Origin: Pseudozyma flocculosa PF-1
Lineage: Eukaryota; Basidiomycota; Ustilaginomycetes; Ustilaginales; Ustilaginaceae
Assembly: GCF_000417875.1 (NCBI RefSeq)
Contig: NW_006920891.1
Location: 2,599 to 19,551, forward strand
DNA length: 16,953 bases
Direction: 5' to 3'
Part shown: in pieces, positions 5,204-13,745 of the stretch
How the letters are laid out: the number at the start of each line of letters is the position of its first letter
Position numbering within the stretch: position 1 is the first letter of the stretch
Translations under genes and position numbers: made by a program
The notes under the pieces: model-generated
Told to the model about the DNA's origin: nothing
The model's input: only the letters and a program-made list of their open reading frames with translations
The model's database searches: none

Positions 5204-8200
5204 CTAGATGCCGGCAAAGCCCGACGAGACGAGGGGCAGGTACTGGCACTCGGAGACGTCGCCGCCGGCGACCGTGTTGGTGACCTTGCCCGAGGTGAGC
5301 GTCTTGATGGCCTGGTCGACGTCCTTGCCGAGGAAGACCTTGGCGGGGGCGTCGCCCTTGAAGTTGCACACGATCGGGTAGAAGCCGACGCTCTGCGTGT
5401 TGAAGGCGAGGAAGACGCCGTCGGTGCTGGGGCTGTCGTCGACGTTGATGGGCACGAGCGAGACGAGGTCCGACGACTTGATCATCTTGTCCGTCGGGCT
5501 GAGGCGGAAGCGCGACACGCCGTAGGCGTCCATGAGCGCCGGGAAGTACGAGAGGATGTACTGGTCGGCGTTGTAGGTGATGATGTTGTCGTACGAGGCA
5601 AAGATGAGGCCGCCGTCGTCGGACGAGGCCGACTGCACGTTGACCGAGCCGTCCTCGCCCGACTCGAGCACGTACTTGCCCGAGGCGTCCTTGATCTGGA
5701 CGTAGACGACGCCGTCGCCCGAGTCGAGAGGCGTGCCGTTCTCGAGCGCCGTGATGGACTGCGCCGTGTCGGCCTCGAGGTCCTTGTACGTGTCGGCGTC
5801 GAGCTGGTCGCCGTCAAAGTCGACGTCCTTGGCGTTCCACTCGTTGTCGTCGTCGCCAGCGGTGCCCAAAACCTTAGCCGCCTCGTCGGCGCGAGTGGTG
5901 AAGCGGCGGCGGACCACGACGCGGGCGCGTCGCTCCTGGACCATCGAGCGGCGGCGACGACCTGCGGGCGCATCGCCAGAGTCCGGAGCATCGCCGGTGT
6001 CGGTGCTGCCATCAGCGTGGCCATCGCTGCTACCGCCGCTGCCGCTGCCCGCGTCGCTGGAGCCGTCGGCCGGGTCGCTGCCGTCGCTGCCGGATGAAGA
6101 GCCGCCGCCCTCGCTGCCGCTGTCGCTGCCGCCAGACGAAGATCCGTCTCCGCCGCTGCCAGTGTCGGGTTGCGTCGAGCCGCCAGTGGAGCCGGTCTCG
6201 CCGCCAGTGGAGCCGGTCTCGCCCGAATCGTCGGTAGAGCCGCCGTCGGAGCCGCCAGGGGTGCCGCCGGACTCGCCGTCGCTGCCAGTCTCGGCGCCGG
6301 AGCCCGTGCCGGAGCCCGTGCCAGAACCGCTGTCGGAGCCGGTGGAGCCCGTGCCCGAGCCCGAGCCGGATCCCTCGCCGTCCTTGGGCGGCGTGGCCGG
6401 CGAGGAGCCGTCGCCGAGCTTCTTGATGATGACGCAGTCGCCCTTGAGCGGGGGCGCGTCGGCGGCGGGCCACTTGAAGAGCGAGTACTCGGGCAGGTCG
6501 AACACCTTGAAGGAGACCTCCTCGGTGGCGACAATGGCCCAGTCGATGCCGCCGTTGCAGCCCTCGTTGGAGTCCTTTGTCGAGTCGTAGGCAAACTTGG
6601 CCTTAACGCCGACCGAGGCCTCGCTGGTGATGGCGAGCGTCTTGTCAAAGCCGATGGGCTTGACCTTGACGCCAAAGGCGACCGAGACGGGGAAGCCGAG
6701 CGCGGTCGAGACCTCGATCTCGCCCTTGGCCTCGAACTTGGACGTAAACTTGGGCGTGAAGCCACGCTGGTACGACTTGCTCTTGTCCAGGAAGTCGACG
6801 TTGGCCTCAAACTTCTCCATGCCAAACGAGCCGCCCATGAGCAGGCTGCCCTGGGCCTCGAGGCCAAAGTTGAATTTGGCGTCAAGGCTGAGGGCGGGGC
6901 CGATGAGGACAATGTCGCGGATCGCGATGCCGCCGAGCGGGTAGGTGATGAGGTTCTTGGTCTTTGTGTCCTTGTAGCTGAACTCGGCCTCGAGTCCGAG
7001 CTGCAGCGTGGCCAGCAGGCCGCCGTCGAGCGAGATCTGGCCGCTCTTGATGCCCTTGTCGGCGAGGCTGAAGGTGACGGTGCCGATAAAGTGGGCGCTG
7101 CCCTTGACGCCGCAGTCGACGCAGTAGAGGTCGAGCGAGGCCGAGCCCTTGTCGCCGTTGACGGCCTTGGACGTGCTGTAGATCGAGTACTGCTCGCCCC
7201 AGTTCTTGCTCGTCTTGTAGCCCTTCTTGGGGGGCGCGATCTCGAGGCTGAGCGTCTTGTCAATCTTGACCGGGTTCTTGTCCAGCACGTGGTCGACCAC
7301 CAGGCCGATGGGCGTCTTGGACACGACCTGCAGCGCGACGCCCGCGCCGGCCTTGTACAGCGAGACGGTGCCCTTGACGAGGCCCTTGGCGGCCGCCTTC
7401 ACTAGCTTGAGCGGGTTCATGAAGCGGCGCTCGAGGCGACCCGCGGCACGCGAGCGGCGGTGGATCATGCGCACTCCGTGGCCACGCTGCAGGCCGGAGC
7501 CGTGGTTGCGGCGGCGCATCGCCGGTCCGACGGAGCGGGTGGCCAGATTGCCAGCGGCAGGGTACTCGTCGCCATCGGCGTCGTAGTCGGCCTCGTTGAA
7601 GTCGCCGAGACCGGGGGCAAAGTCGCGGAGCTCGTCGCTAAACGACTGGTCGTCGTCGAGGTTAAAGAAGCCAAGCGCCTGGTCGATCTCAATGTCAAAG
7701 TCGGGACCGCAGGCGGCGGCGGGGAAGCCGTCGACGGTGCTCGAGGCGGGGGCAGCGCAAGAGTAGACGGCGTTGGCCGGAGGCTTAGTGGGCCCGCCGG
7801 GACCAGAGGGCGTCGTGCCGGAGCCAGGAGTCGAGCCCGAGCCAGGCGTGGTGCCAGAGCCGGGGGTGGTGCCGGAGCCAGGGGTGGTACCAGAGCCGGG
7901 CGTCGAGCCAGAGCCAGGTGTCGTGCCGGAGCCAGGCGTCGAGCCAGAGCCAGGAGTGGTGCCGGAGCCAGGCGTCGAGCTAGAGCCAGGAGTGGTGCCG
8001 GAGCCAGGGGTCGTGCCAGAACCAGGGAGGGTGCCAGTGCCGGGGGTAGAGCCACCGGAGCCGCTGCCGGGCGTGGTGCCAAAGTCGACCTTCATGTCGG
8101 TGGCGACGTCGTCGATGGCGGCGAGGATGACCTTGACGTCGACGTCCATCTCCTTGTCGTCCCAGGCGAAGCGGTCGGCGGTGGGCTCGACGAGCCAAAC

Positions 8201-9103
8201 GGTGCGCTCGTCGGGCGAGTCGGCCTTGCCGCACGAGTCGGTGTGCGAGACGAGGAGCAGGCGGCCCTTGACGTCGGACCAGCTCTTTTTGGCGCGGGCG
8301 TAGGCGTTCCAATCGGCGAACGGCACCTCGAGCACCGTCGAACCGCCCTTGCCGTCGCCCGACTTGCACTTGGCGTCGCCGATGCGCGACGAGTGGGTCA
8401 GGACGACGGCGGGCATGCTAAAGTTGGCGTGGAGCGCCGCAAACAGCTGCGAGGTCGACGCGTCAAACACGCCCGAGTCGGTGTAGAAGAGGTAGGCGCT
8501 GCCGATGGGGTCGATGCTGGCGAGCGACTTGGCATCGCCCTTCCACGGCATCGAGGGCTGCAGCTCCGGCGGCGTCTGGCCGTCCGGGTTGTGCGGGATG
8601 GCGCAGCGCTTCTTGGCGAGGTCGCACAGGCCCGAGCGGCAATTGGAGTTCTTGTAGCACGACGCGCCAAACGCCTTCTTGGCCGTGCAGTACGACTGGT
8701 CGCCGCTGCGCTGGCAGTTGCCCGTCAGGCACATGGCCGACGACGTGCACTTGGAGCCGCGGTGCAGGTTCCACGACTGGCAGGTGGCGGAGCGCGCGTC
8801 GCAGCTTCCCGACACGCAGCTGCGCCAGCCGGCGCACTTCTGGCCATCGGACTTCTTGGGCTTGCACGTGCGGCTCGACGTCGAGCAGTAGTGGTTGCGC
8901 CCGCAGTCGGCGTAGCTCTTGCACCTCTTTGCGGCGGCGCGGGCGTGGAGCTCGTGCGGGAGGGGAAAGTCGGGGACGAGGGGCTCGGGGACGGGGCGGA
9001 CGACGATCGAGTCGAGGTGGTCCTGGAAGGTGTAGGCGTGGGTGTGGCTCGCGAGCGCCAGCAAGGTGGCCGCCACGGCGGTGAGCGAGGCGCTAAGCCT
9101 CAT
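5204..9103 (-). CDS. Large secreted Cys-rich mosaic protein (1299 aa)
   Basis: The ATG at 9103 is the first ATG of the open frame (context CACAATGA). It starts a clear signal peptide, residues 1-23, probably cleaved after SHTHA. Residues 61-167 hold 16 cysteines in four modules of C-x5-C-x4/5-C-x6/8-C. Residues ~185-340 (VVLTHSSRI, KKSWSDVKG, SHTDSCG) resemble fungal DUF7029. Residues ~352-431 are a TPGSG(T/S) tandem linker. An acidic stretch and an Arg-rich patch precede a beta-rich region (~618-900; LYCVDCGVKG, LQLGLEAEF, VLIGPALSL) resembling fungal DUF7223. A Gly/Ser/Asp linker (~906-1045), a second Arg cluster and a globular C-terminal end (YILSYFPALMDAYGVSRFRL) complete it. There is no GPI signal, no transmembrane segment and no intron. 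Family names are from memory; function is unknown. A wall-associated or secreted role is inference. Confidence 0.85.
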   Translation of the reverse strand: MRLSASLTAVAATLLALASHTHAYTFQDHLDSIVVRPVPEPLVPDFPLPHELHARAAAKRCKSYADCGRNHYCSTSSRTCKPKKSDGQKCAGWRSCVSGSCDARSATCQSWNLHRGSKCTSSAMCLTGNCQRSGDQSYCTAKKAFGASCYKNSNCRSGLCDLAKKRCAIPHNPDGQTPPELQPSMPWKGDAKSLASIDPIGSAYLFYTDSGVFDASTSQLFAALHANFSMPAVVLTHSSRIGDAKCKSGDGKGGSTVLEVPFADWNAYARAKKSWSDVKGRLLLVSHTDSCGKADSPDERTVWLVEPTADRFAWDDKEMDVDVKVILAAIDDVATDMKVDFGTTPGSGSGGSTPGTGTLPGSGTTPGSGTTPGSSSTPGSGTTPGSGSTPGSGTTPGSGSTPGSGTTPGSGTTPGSGTTPGSGSTPGSGTTPSGPGGPTKPPANAVYSCAAPASSTVDGFPAAACGPDFDIEIDQALGFFNLDDDQSFSDELRDFAPGLGDFNEADYDADGDEYPAAGNLATRSVGPAMRRRNHGSGLQRGHGVRMIHRRSRAAGRLERRFMNPLKLVKAAAKGLVKGTVSLYKAGAGVALQVVSKTPIGLVVDHVLDKNPVKIDKTLSLEIAPPKKGYKTSKNWGEQYSIYSTSKAVNGDKGSASLDLYCVDCGVKGSAHFIGTVTFSLADKGIKSGQISLDGGLLATLQLGLEAEFSYKDTKTKNLITYPLGGIAIRDIVLIGPALSLDAKFNFGLEAQGSLLMGGSFGMEKFEANVDFLDKSKSYQRGFTPKFTSKFEAKGEIEVSTALGFPVSVAFGVKVKPIGFDKTLAITSEASVGVKAKFAYDSTKDSNEGCNGGIDWAIVATEEVSFKVFDLPEYSLFKWPAADAPPLKGDCVIIKKLGDGSSPATPPKDGEGSGSGSGTGSTGSDSGSGTGSGTGSGAETGSDGESGGTPGGSDGGSTDDSGETGSTGGETGSTGGSTQPDTGSGGDGSSSGGSDSGSEGGGSSSGSDGSDPADGSSDAGSGSGGSSDGHADGSTDTGDAPDSGDAPAGRRRRSMVQERRARVVVRRRFTTRADEAAKVLGTAGDDDNEWNAKDVDFDGDQLDADTYKDLEADTAQSITALENGTPLDSGDGVVYVQIKDASGKYVLESGEDGSVNVQSASSDDGGLIFASYDNIITYNADQYILSYFPALMDAYGVSRFRLSPTDKMIKSSDLVSLVPINVDDSPSTDGVFLAFNTQSVGFYPIVCNFKGDAPAKVFLGKDVDQAIKTLTSGKVTNTVAGGDVSECQYLPLVSSGFAGI
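5900..6390 (-). other. Gly/Ser/Asp-rich linker with Arg cluster
   Basis: Low-complexity coding sequence (GSGSGTGS, GETGSTG, SDGSDPADGS types) followed by RRRRS and VVVRRRF near 5905-5965. The linker joins the beta-rich region to the C-terminal domain. The Arg runs are candidate furin/Kex2 cleavage sites. Confidence 0.75.
7812..8050 (-). repeat. 18-bp coding minisatellite (TPGSG T/S)
   Basis: About 13 tandem copies of an 18-bp unit encode TPGSG(T/S), with a few variants (TPGTGT, LPGSGT, TPGSSS). The Thr/Pro/Ser/Gly composition fits an extended O-mannosylated spacer between two folded regions. Because the unit is a multiple of three, copy-number change keeps the frame, so length polymorphism between strains is likely. 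Confidence 0.9.
8603..8923 (-). other. Four tandem 4-Cys modules
   Basis: Cysteines at residues 61/67/73/80, 90/96/101/108, 119/125/130/139 and 149/155/160/167 of the secreted protein form four repeats separated by 9-10 residues. Each ends a short G/S-C-x5-C-x4-C pattern, with SG or TGN between the second and third Cys in modules 2-4. The layout predicts disulfide-stabilised mini-domains. It follows a KR dibasic pair at 59-60 that could be a Kex2 site. Confidence 0.8.
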
Positions 9104-9460
9104 TGTGTCGATCTGCCGTGTCTGGAGAGGAGGTCCGCGTCTAGTCAAGCAACGGGCAGCCTCCTGGCGATGTCGAAACAGGGGTCGAGGCGAACAGTTC
9201 GAGCGAAGCAAAAGAGAGTGTGAGTGGTCGAGGGATCAGAGAGCGTAGGCGGTATCGGGAAAAGAGAGTGTCGGTTGATGCAGAGCTCGAGACCAGAGAT
9301 GGGCCCTGACGCAAGAGGCGCCGGAGAAGAAGGGTCGACGGGAAAGGGAAGGAGGCGGCGGGGAGGGGAAGGGGAAAGAGAGAGGAGGAGGGGTGCGGGA
9401 CGGCGATGAGGGGATACGACTGACGAGGCATGGTGCTCACCCGTGATGATGCTTTATACC
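9104..9460 (-). promoter_or_regulatory. 5' leader and core promoter of secreted-protein gene
   Basis: Upstream of the ATG at 9103 the minus strand is strongly pyrimidine-rich (about 9330-9400), as is common in fungal leaders near transcription starts. A TATAAA word (GAGGTATAAAGCATC, 9458-9453) lies about 350 nt upstream of the ATG. Start site and TATA function are inferred from composition only. Confidence 0.45.
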
Positions 9461-10440
9461 TCGACGCTGTTCGCCTCGAGGCGGGCAAGCCGACGTCGCT
9501 GCCATCGGCCACCTTGGCTGCGATGGAGCCCCGGGGCGGCTCAGCGCCTGCCCTCGCGCGACGATGATCATGATCGACATGGTGTTTCAGTGGCCTGGTG
9601 GCTGATCAGCGGGCTGAAGTGGTCGGTTGCTCGTGTCGTCGAAGCCGGTGCAAAGGCAGAGAGGCTGCGGGCGAGGAGGATTTGCGCGGGCTGGAGGACA
9701 CACAGGCCGAGACCCTCTGCGGCATCAATTGATACGTCGAGCAGCGCCTGGATCCTGTCCTGCCCTACCCGCTCTTGCAGACAGAGCCGGAGAGGCGGAG
9801 GGTGCGCAGGTCATCGTCTAGCGGGGAAAACGACACGCCTTTTGCGGCCCGCCTTGACGAGTGCCGTTGGGCTGGGATCGTTGCCATGGAACATGCGGAT
9901 CTGAGGGTGAAGCCTGTCTGGATTCGCGACCCGATCCTCCGCCGTTCCGTCGGTGCGAGTGTCGAGGAGTGCGTAGGCTGCGGATGCGAGGGGTTGTCGG
10001 GTTGACGACTTGACGAGGCCGAGGCGACCCGGTCCAATTCTCTGGGCGCCGGTTTCATGATGGCCGCGAGGCGTTGGCAGCCTATAGTGGTAGCGGCTGG
10101 ACGAGCCGCGGGGCGAGGGCAATGTCGAGAGGCGATCCGACGGAAGCGGGCGGGCGGCTGCGTTGCGCTGGGTTCTTTTCCCGCTTCATGGAAGGCGGCT
10201 TCGGCGGCGGCGTCGGCGACAGCGACGGCGTGACAGAAGGCTTCCTGGGGAGGTCTGTCCGGTCGGGGTCCAGGGTAGGGTTCGAGATCGTACGCCGAAG
10301 CAGTGGAAGCAGGAACGCCGTCGAGGCGGGTCGGTGGTGGCTGCCTCGCGGCTGGTGATGGAGGAGAGAGAGAGAGAAGAGGGAGCTGGCGAATGGCAGC
10401 TCCTATTTTGGGATCGCGGTGGTGCTGGCTGCGCATGCGT
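9461..10440. other. Gene-free intergenic DNA, left part
   Basis: No open frame here gives a recognisable domain or a plausible protein composition. Small palindromes (ATCAATTGAT near 9725; GATCATGATC near 9566) are present. A run of GA repeats (GAGAGAGAGAGA, about 10363-10377) precedes the microsatellite. This is probably the upstream region of the minus-strand gene. Confidence 0.5.
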
Positions 10441-10442
10441 GC

Positions 10443-10454
10443 TGCTTGCTTGCG

Positions 10455-10517
<63 letters not shown>

Positions 10518-10550
10518 CTGCCTGCTTGCTCGCCTGCCTGCGCCTGCCTG
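10443..10550 (+). repeat. (CTTG)n tetranucleotide microsatellite
   Basis: A perfect tetranucleotide run occupies about 10455-10517 (nearly 16 units), flanked by imperfect TGCT/TGCC units out to about 10550, with a related patch at 10638-10672. It contains no stop codon on either strand and so creates artificial open frames reading (ACLL)n on + and (QASK)n on -. Confidence 0.95.
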
Positions 10551-10954
10551 ACTAGCTGCTCGCGCTCTCCGACAGGTCGGCCCCGCCCAGCCGAGCCAGC
10601 AGGCTGGCGGCCGGGCGGCTTCGGTGGGCGAAGGCCTTTGCTTGCTTTGCCTGCTTGCCTGCTCCTGCTTCCATCTGCAGGCGCGGGAAGCGGAGGCGGG
10701 CGGCCAGGCAGGCAGCGCGTGGCGCCTCCCGCCGGCTGCAGCCACCTCCCCGCTGTTGCTCTCGTCGCTCCGCAAAGCAACCGGGACTCTGCTCGCAGCG
10801 CTGTCTGCTCGTCGGCCGCTCTTCACCGTTCGCCTGGTCGACGGTCTGAAAGAATGCACATTGACCGCAGTCGATTGCTGCAAAGCGCTCAGACCTAGAC
10901 GTTCCGGCCACAGAGCTGTCCTTTCGATGTCAAGGCCAGCCGATCCAGTCCGAT
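10551..10954. other. Gene-free intergenic DNA
   Basis: No supported gene. Imperfect CTTG/GCCTGC repeats decay across the first ~120 bp. The open frames crossing this stretch on both strands extend from the microsatellite and show no domain. Confidence 0.45.
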
Positions 10955-10997
10955 GGCTCAAACTGAGCCGGGCTCATACCAGTAGTTTGGTATAGCC
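10955..10997. other. Cluster of overlapping hairpins
   Basis: GGCTCA (10955-10960) pairs with TGAGCC (10964-10969) across a 3-nt loop, and that TGAGCC can also pair with the next GGCTCA (10971-10976). A second stem, GGCT-c-ATACCA (10971-10981) with TGGTATAGCC (10988-10997), has 10 pairs, one bulge and a 6-nt loop. The two stems compete for 10971-10976. There is no T-run afterwards, so it is not an obvious Pol III or intrinsic terminator, and I do not recognise a known RNA family. Confidence 0.45.
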
Positions 10998-13120
10998 AAG
11001 ACTACTATCTCTTCCAAGCGACCGAGGTCTCGGCATTGCGGCTTCGCTGCGGGTAAGTGCCCTTTGAACCGGGAGTGATTGGACGACATCGACAGCAGAG
11101 CAGGGTCGCGGGCAGATGCACGGCCAGGCCAGTCGGTGAACGGTGGAACGGCCAAGGCGGCGGGCCCAGACGCTTCTCTCGAGTTGCAACGTGGCGCCGA
11201 CGAGCGTCGAGATCGCATGAGGGCAGGCGTGGTGGAAAAGGTACGGCGAGGCAACGCGGCAGGACAGAGACCGATCCCGACGGCCGGGAAGCGAGCAGAT
11301 CAATGGCGGTGCAGACGCAGGCCGTCCTGCACCCATCGTCGAGAGCCTCGTCGGTCTCGTCAAGCACCAAGGTCAGCCGGCATCCAAGACCGTCTTCTCG
11401 ACTCGCTGGGCTCGCCACACGTGCAAGGGGCTGCGATGAGCCGGCTGGAAGCCACCAACAGAGGCTCGACTTGCACTCGACGAGCGAGACCCAACACCAG
11501 GGCCGGCGCAGAGGGAGGAGTCTGTCGTCGAACGGCCCCTCGTCAGGCCGGGGAACGGATCGTCCCGGCCCTCGGCGCAGCAATGGGCGGAGTGGTAGGG
11601 ATGCGCGTCGAAAGGGGACCCGATCTGCTGCGGGCGTGGGAGAAGAGCCAGCCAAAGGGAGGCGGAGGCACCTTCGAGTAGGACAAGGGGGGAAGTCGGA
11701 GGTTGGGCGGGGCTCACGACAAGGGAGGCGCAGTCGGAATCGCTCCCTTTGCCTTCCGACGGGCGGCTCGGCGTACAAGATCCGGCCTCGTACGCCAGTA
11801 GTCAGCCCCGTCGTCCCTGGCTCAGTCGATGGCACTCTTCCGTGTGCTTGACAGCGAGCCGAGGACGACTTGTTGATCACGATAAACCGCTTCGAGCGTC
11901 GGTGCTGTTCGCTTCCTCTGGACTTCAGATCACGACAACGGCCGTCAGTTGCTCGCGCGAGAGAGAAAGGTCCCAAGGGGCCGCGAGTCGTCGCAGGGCG
12001 TGAGTTGCTCTCACGTCGAGACATGGACCTGTCCTGCTACAATGGGACGTACAGGGCGTTGCGAGGTTCGGCCAGGATCAGCAATCGGGTCGACTCGAAC
12101 AGGAAAGGCCCTCGTGCCAGGCCCTCGTCGAGGCAGGCTTGTGGATGGCCACCCTCGGACGACGAGCAGCCTCTTTCATTGCAATTCAAGAGGCTCGAAG
12201 GGAGGCGCCGAATAGGGAGGCGACAGCAGACATGAACGGGTACTCGAGGCCTTACGCGTGTGTAGTCCTACAGGAAGCTGGGCGAAAGGCGGGACAGCGA
12301 GAAGTGCACGCGTCCCTCAGGCGAGATCCTGCTGCCTGCGTCGAGGTCGTGCTGCGGGTGAGACTACGCTTCACCGACACAGCGCTGTGCATGCGTGGCG
12401 GAGACCAGGACGGCCGACGAGCAAGAGACGGCCGCGGTCGTCGATGGCAGAAGTCGACGGAGAGAAAGAAGCAGGGAGAGATATGGCGGAGGGAGGGAGG
12501 CCCGACGAGGATGCTGCGACAAGGGCGCGTCATTTTGGCACCATTTCGGAGGTCGTTTTTTATGACGGAAGGCCCGGCGCAGACTGACCTTCCAAACCGC
12601 CTTGCCGGGTCATGTCGAGGGACCTTGTGACGGCGAGGTCGCCAACAGAGAGGCTGCCAGACGAGCAAGAGCATCGACCTTGGCTGTCGAGAGGTGCTTC
12701 GCTGGCTAGGCAGTGAGGTGGTAGGAGCCCAGGACGAGGCACGCACGGCCGTTGCCCATGGCTCGAGGACGATCGTGGAAGCCATGTCGCTGGTCAAGGG
12801 GCGCCCTGAAAACAGAGAGCGGCGACAAGGAGGAAGCGATCGTGAACGAGGGGCAGCTAGAGAGCATCTCGAGGACCGGACTCGGCGTGGCAGCGGCTGC
12901 CATGCAGAAGCAGCGAGCTGAGAGCCGCCGAGGTTGGCGGAACGACCCCGATGCGGCTGAATCGGCATTTGGAAGCGTTGCCCGATTTTCAATCTCTTCG
13001 GCGCCGGCGGGCGGGCGGACGGGCTGGCAGGGATGCTGGCAGGCGGGCCAGCCTCCACCTCAGGGGCCTGGCAGGCGTTGGGCTGGCAGACGACGGGGGC
13101 GAGGCGAGGCTGTGCTCAGC
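10998..13120. other. Gene-free intergenic DNA, right part
   Basis: About 2.1 kb with no supported gene. The longest open frames (for example minus 12024-11005 and minus 13058-12252) are Arg/Ser/Pro-rich, overlap frames on the other strand, and lack motifs. An intron-rich or non-coding RNA gene cannot be excluded by eye. The region lies between divergently transcribed genes and must include distal upstream sequence of the myosin gene. Confidence 0.45.
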
Positions 13121-13123
13121 GCG

Positions 13124-13160
13124 AGGGCAGGGCAGGGCAGGGCAGCGCAGGGCAGGCCCG
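13124..13160 (+). repeat. Short (GGGCA)n tandem repeat
   Basis: About six copies of GGCAG/GGGCA with one GCGCA variant, followed by GGCCCGGG-like GC-rich sequence. It is a minor simple repeat upstream of the myosin gene. Confidence 0.7.
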
Positions 13161-13364
13161 GGTTGCGGGCGGAGGGTCCGGGGGCGGGCGATAGCGCTGC
13201 CAGATCGGCCTGGCCTGCCTTCCCCCTTGTCGGTGGGGGGCGGGCCGTGCTGTCCGTGCGTGCTCGGGGCTCGGTGCAGGTTGGCCCGCCGCCTCTCAGT
13301 CGACCGACCTTCTGGCGAGAACCCTTTCTGGGCTCGACTCCAGTCGTCGATCCGGCAAGGCCTC

Positions 13365-13745
13365 GCTCCACGCCTCGCTCCACACCTCGTTCGACCGATC
13401 GACACCACCGGCTCCTCCTCTTTCGCTCCTCCATCCGCTCCACCTCCCTCTCGTCTTTCGTCTATCCACCCAACACCTCGTCTTCGCTCAACGACCATCT
13501 CTCCTTCCGCCGACTAACCTGCCCCTCCCCGGCCGATTGCCTCGCAGCCCCCTCTCCCCGCCGATAACGACCCTCGGCCCGCGGCGCAATCGTACCGGAT
13601 CGGCCCACGCTTCTCCTGACCTGGGACCTCGGCATCCAAACAGGACTTCGACTGGGACCATCTTGCGCAACCCTCTTCCTCGCCACATCTCCGCCGCTCC
13701 GGATCCATCACTCGAGCCGGCCTAGCGCCCGCCCACACACCCGCC
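13365..13745 (+). promoter_or_regulatory. Promoter and leader of class I myosin gene
   Basis: The last ~380 bp before the myosin ATG turn strongly pyrimidine-rich on the coding strand (for example CTCCTCCTCTTTCGCTCCTC near 13410), a typical fungal start-region composition. No clear TATA box is seen. The ATG sits in a strong context (CCGCCATGG). Confidence 0.5.

Noticed and set aside
9104..9211. N-terminal extension of the secreted protein upstream of the ATG at 9103
   Set aside because: The extension would begin at a TTG codon and would bury the signal peptide; 9103 is the first ATG and gives a proper N-terminal signal sequence.
7460..9223. 587-codon plus-strand open frame antisense to the secreted-protein gene
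   Set aside because: A GC-rich third-position shadow frame with Gly/Ala/Arg composition and no motif; the minus strand has a signal peptide and ordered domains.
9765..10961. 398-codon minus-strand open frame with (QASK)n
   Set aside because: It owes its length to the stop-free CTTG microsatellite; the composition on both sides is random and the opposite strand is equally open.
10970..11020. Spliceosomal snRNA resemblance (U2-like TAGTATC words)
   Set aside because: Compared with remembered U1, U2, U4, U5 and U6 5' regions, only very short words match; no Sm site or expected stem order is present.
11005..12024. 339-codon minus-strand open frame in the intergenic region
   Set aside because: Arg/Ser/Pro-rich without recognisable motifs, overlapped by equally long plus-strand frames; not supportable as a gene.
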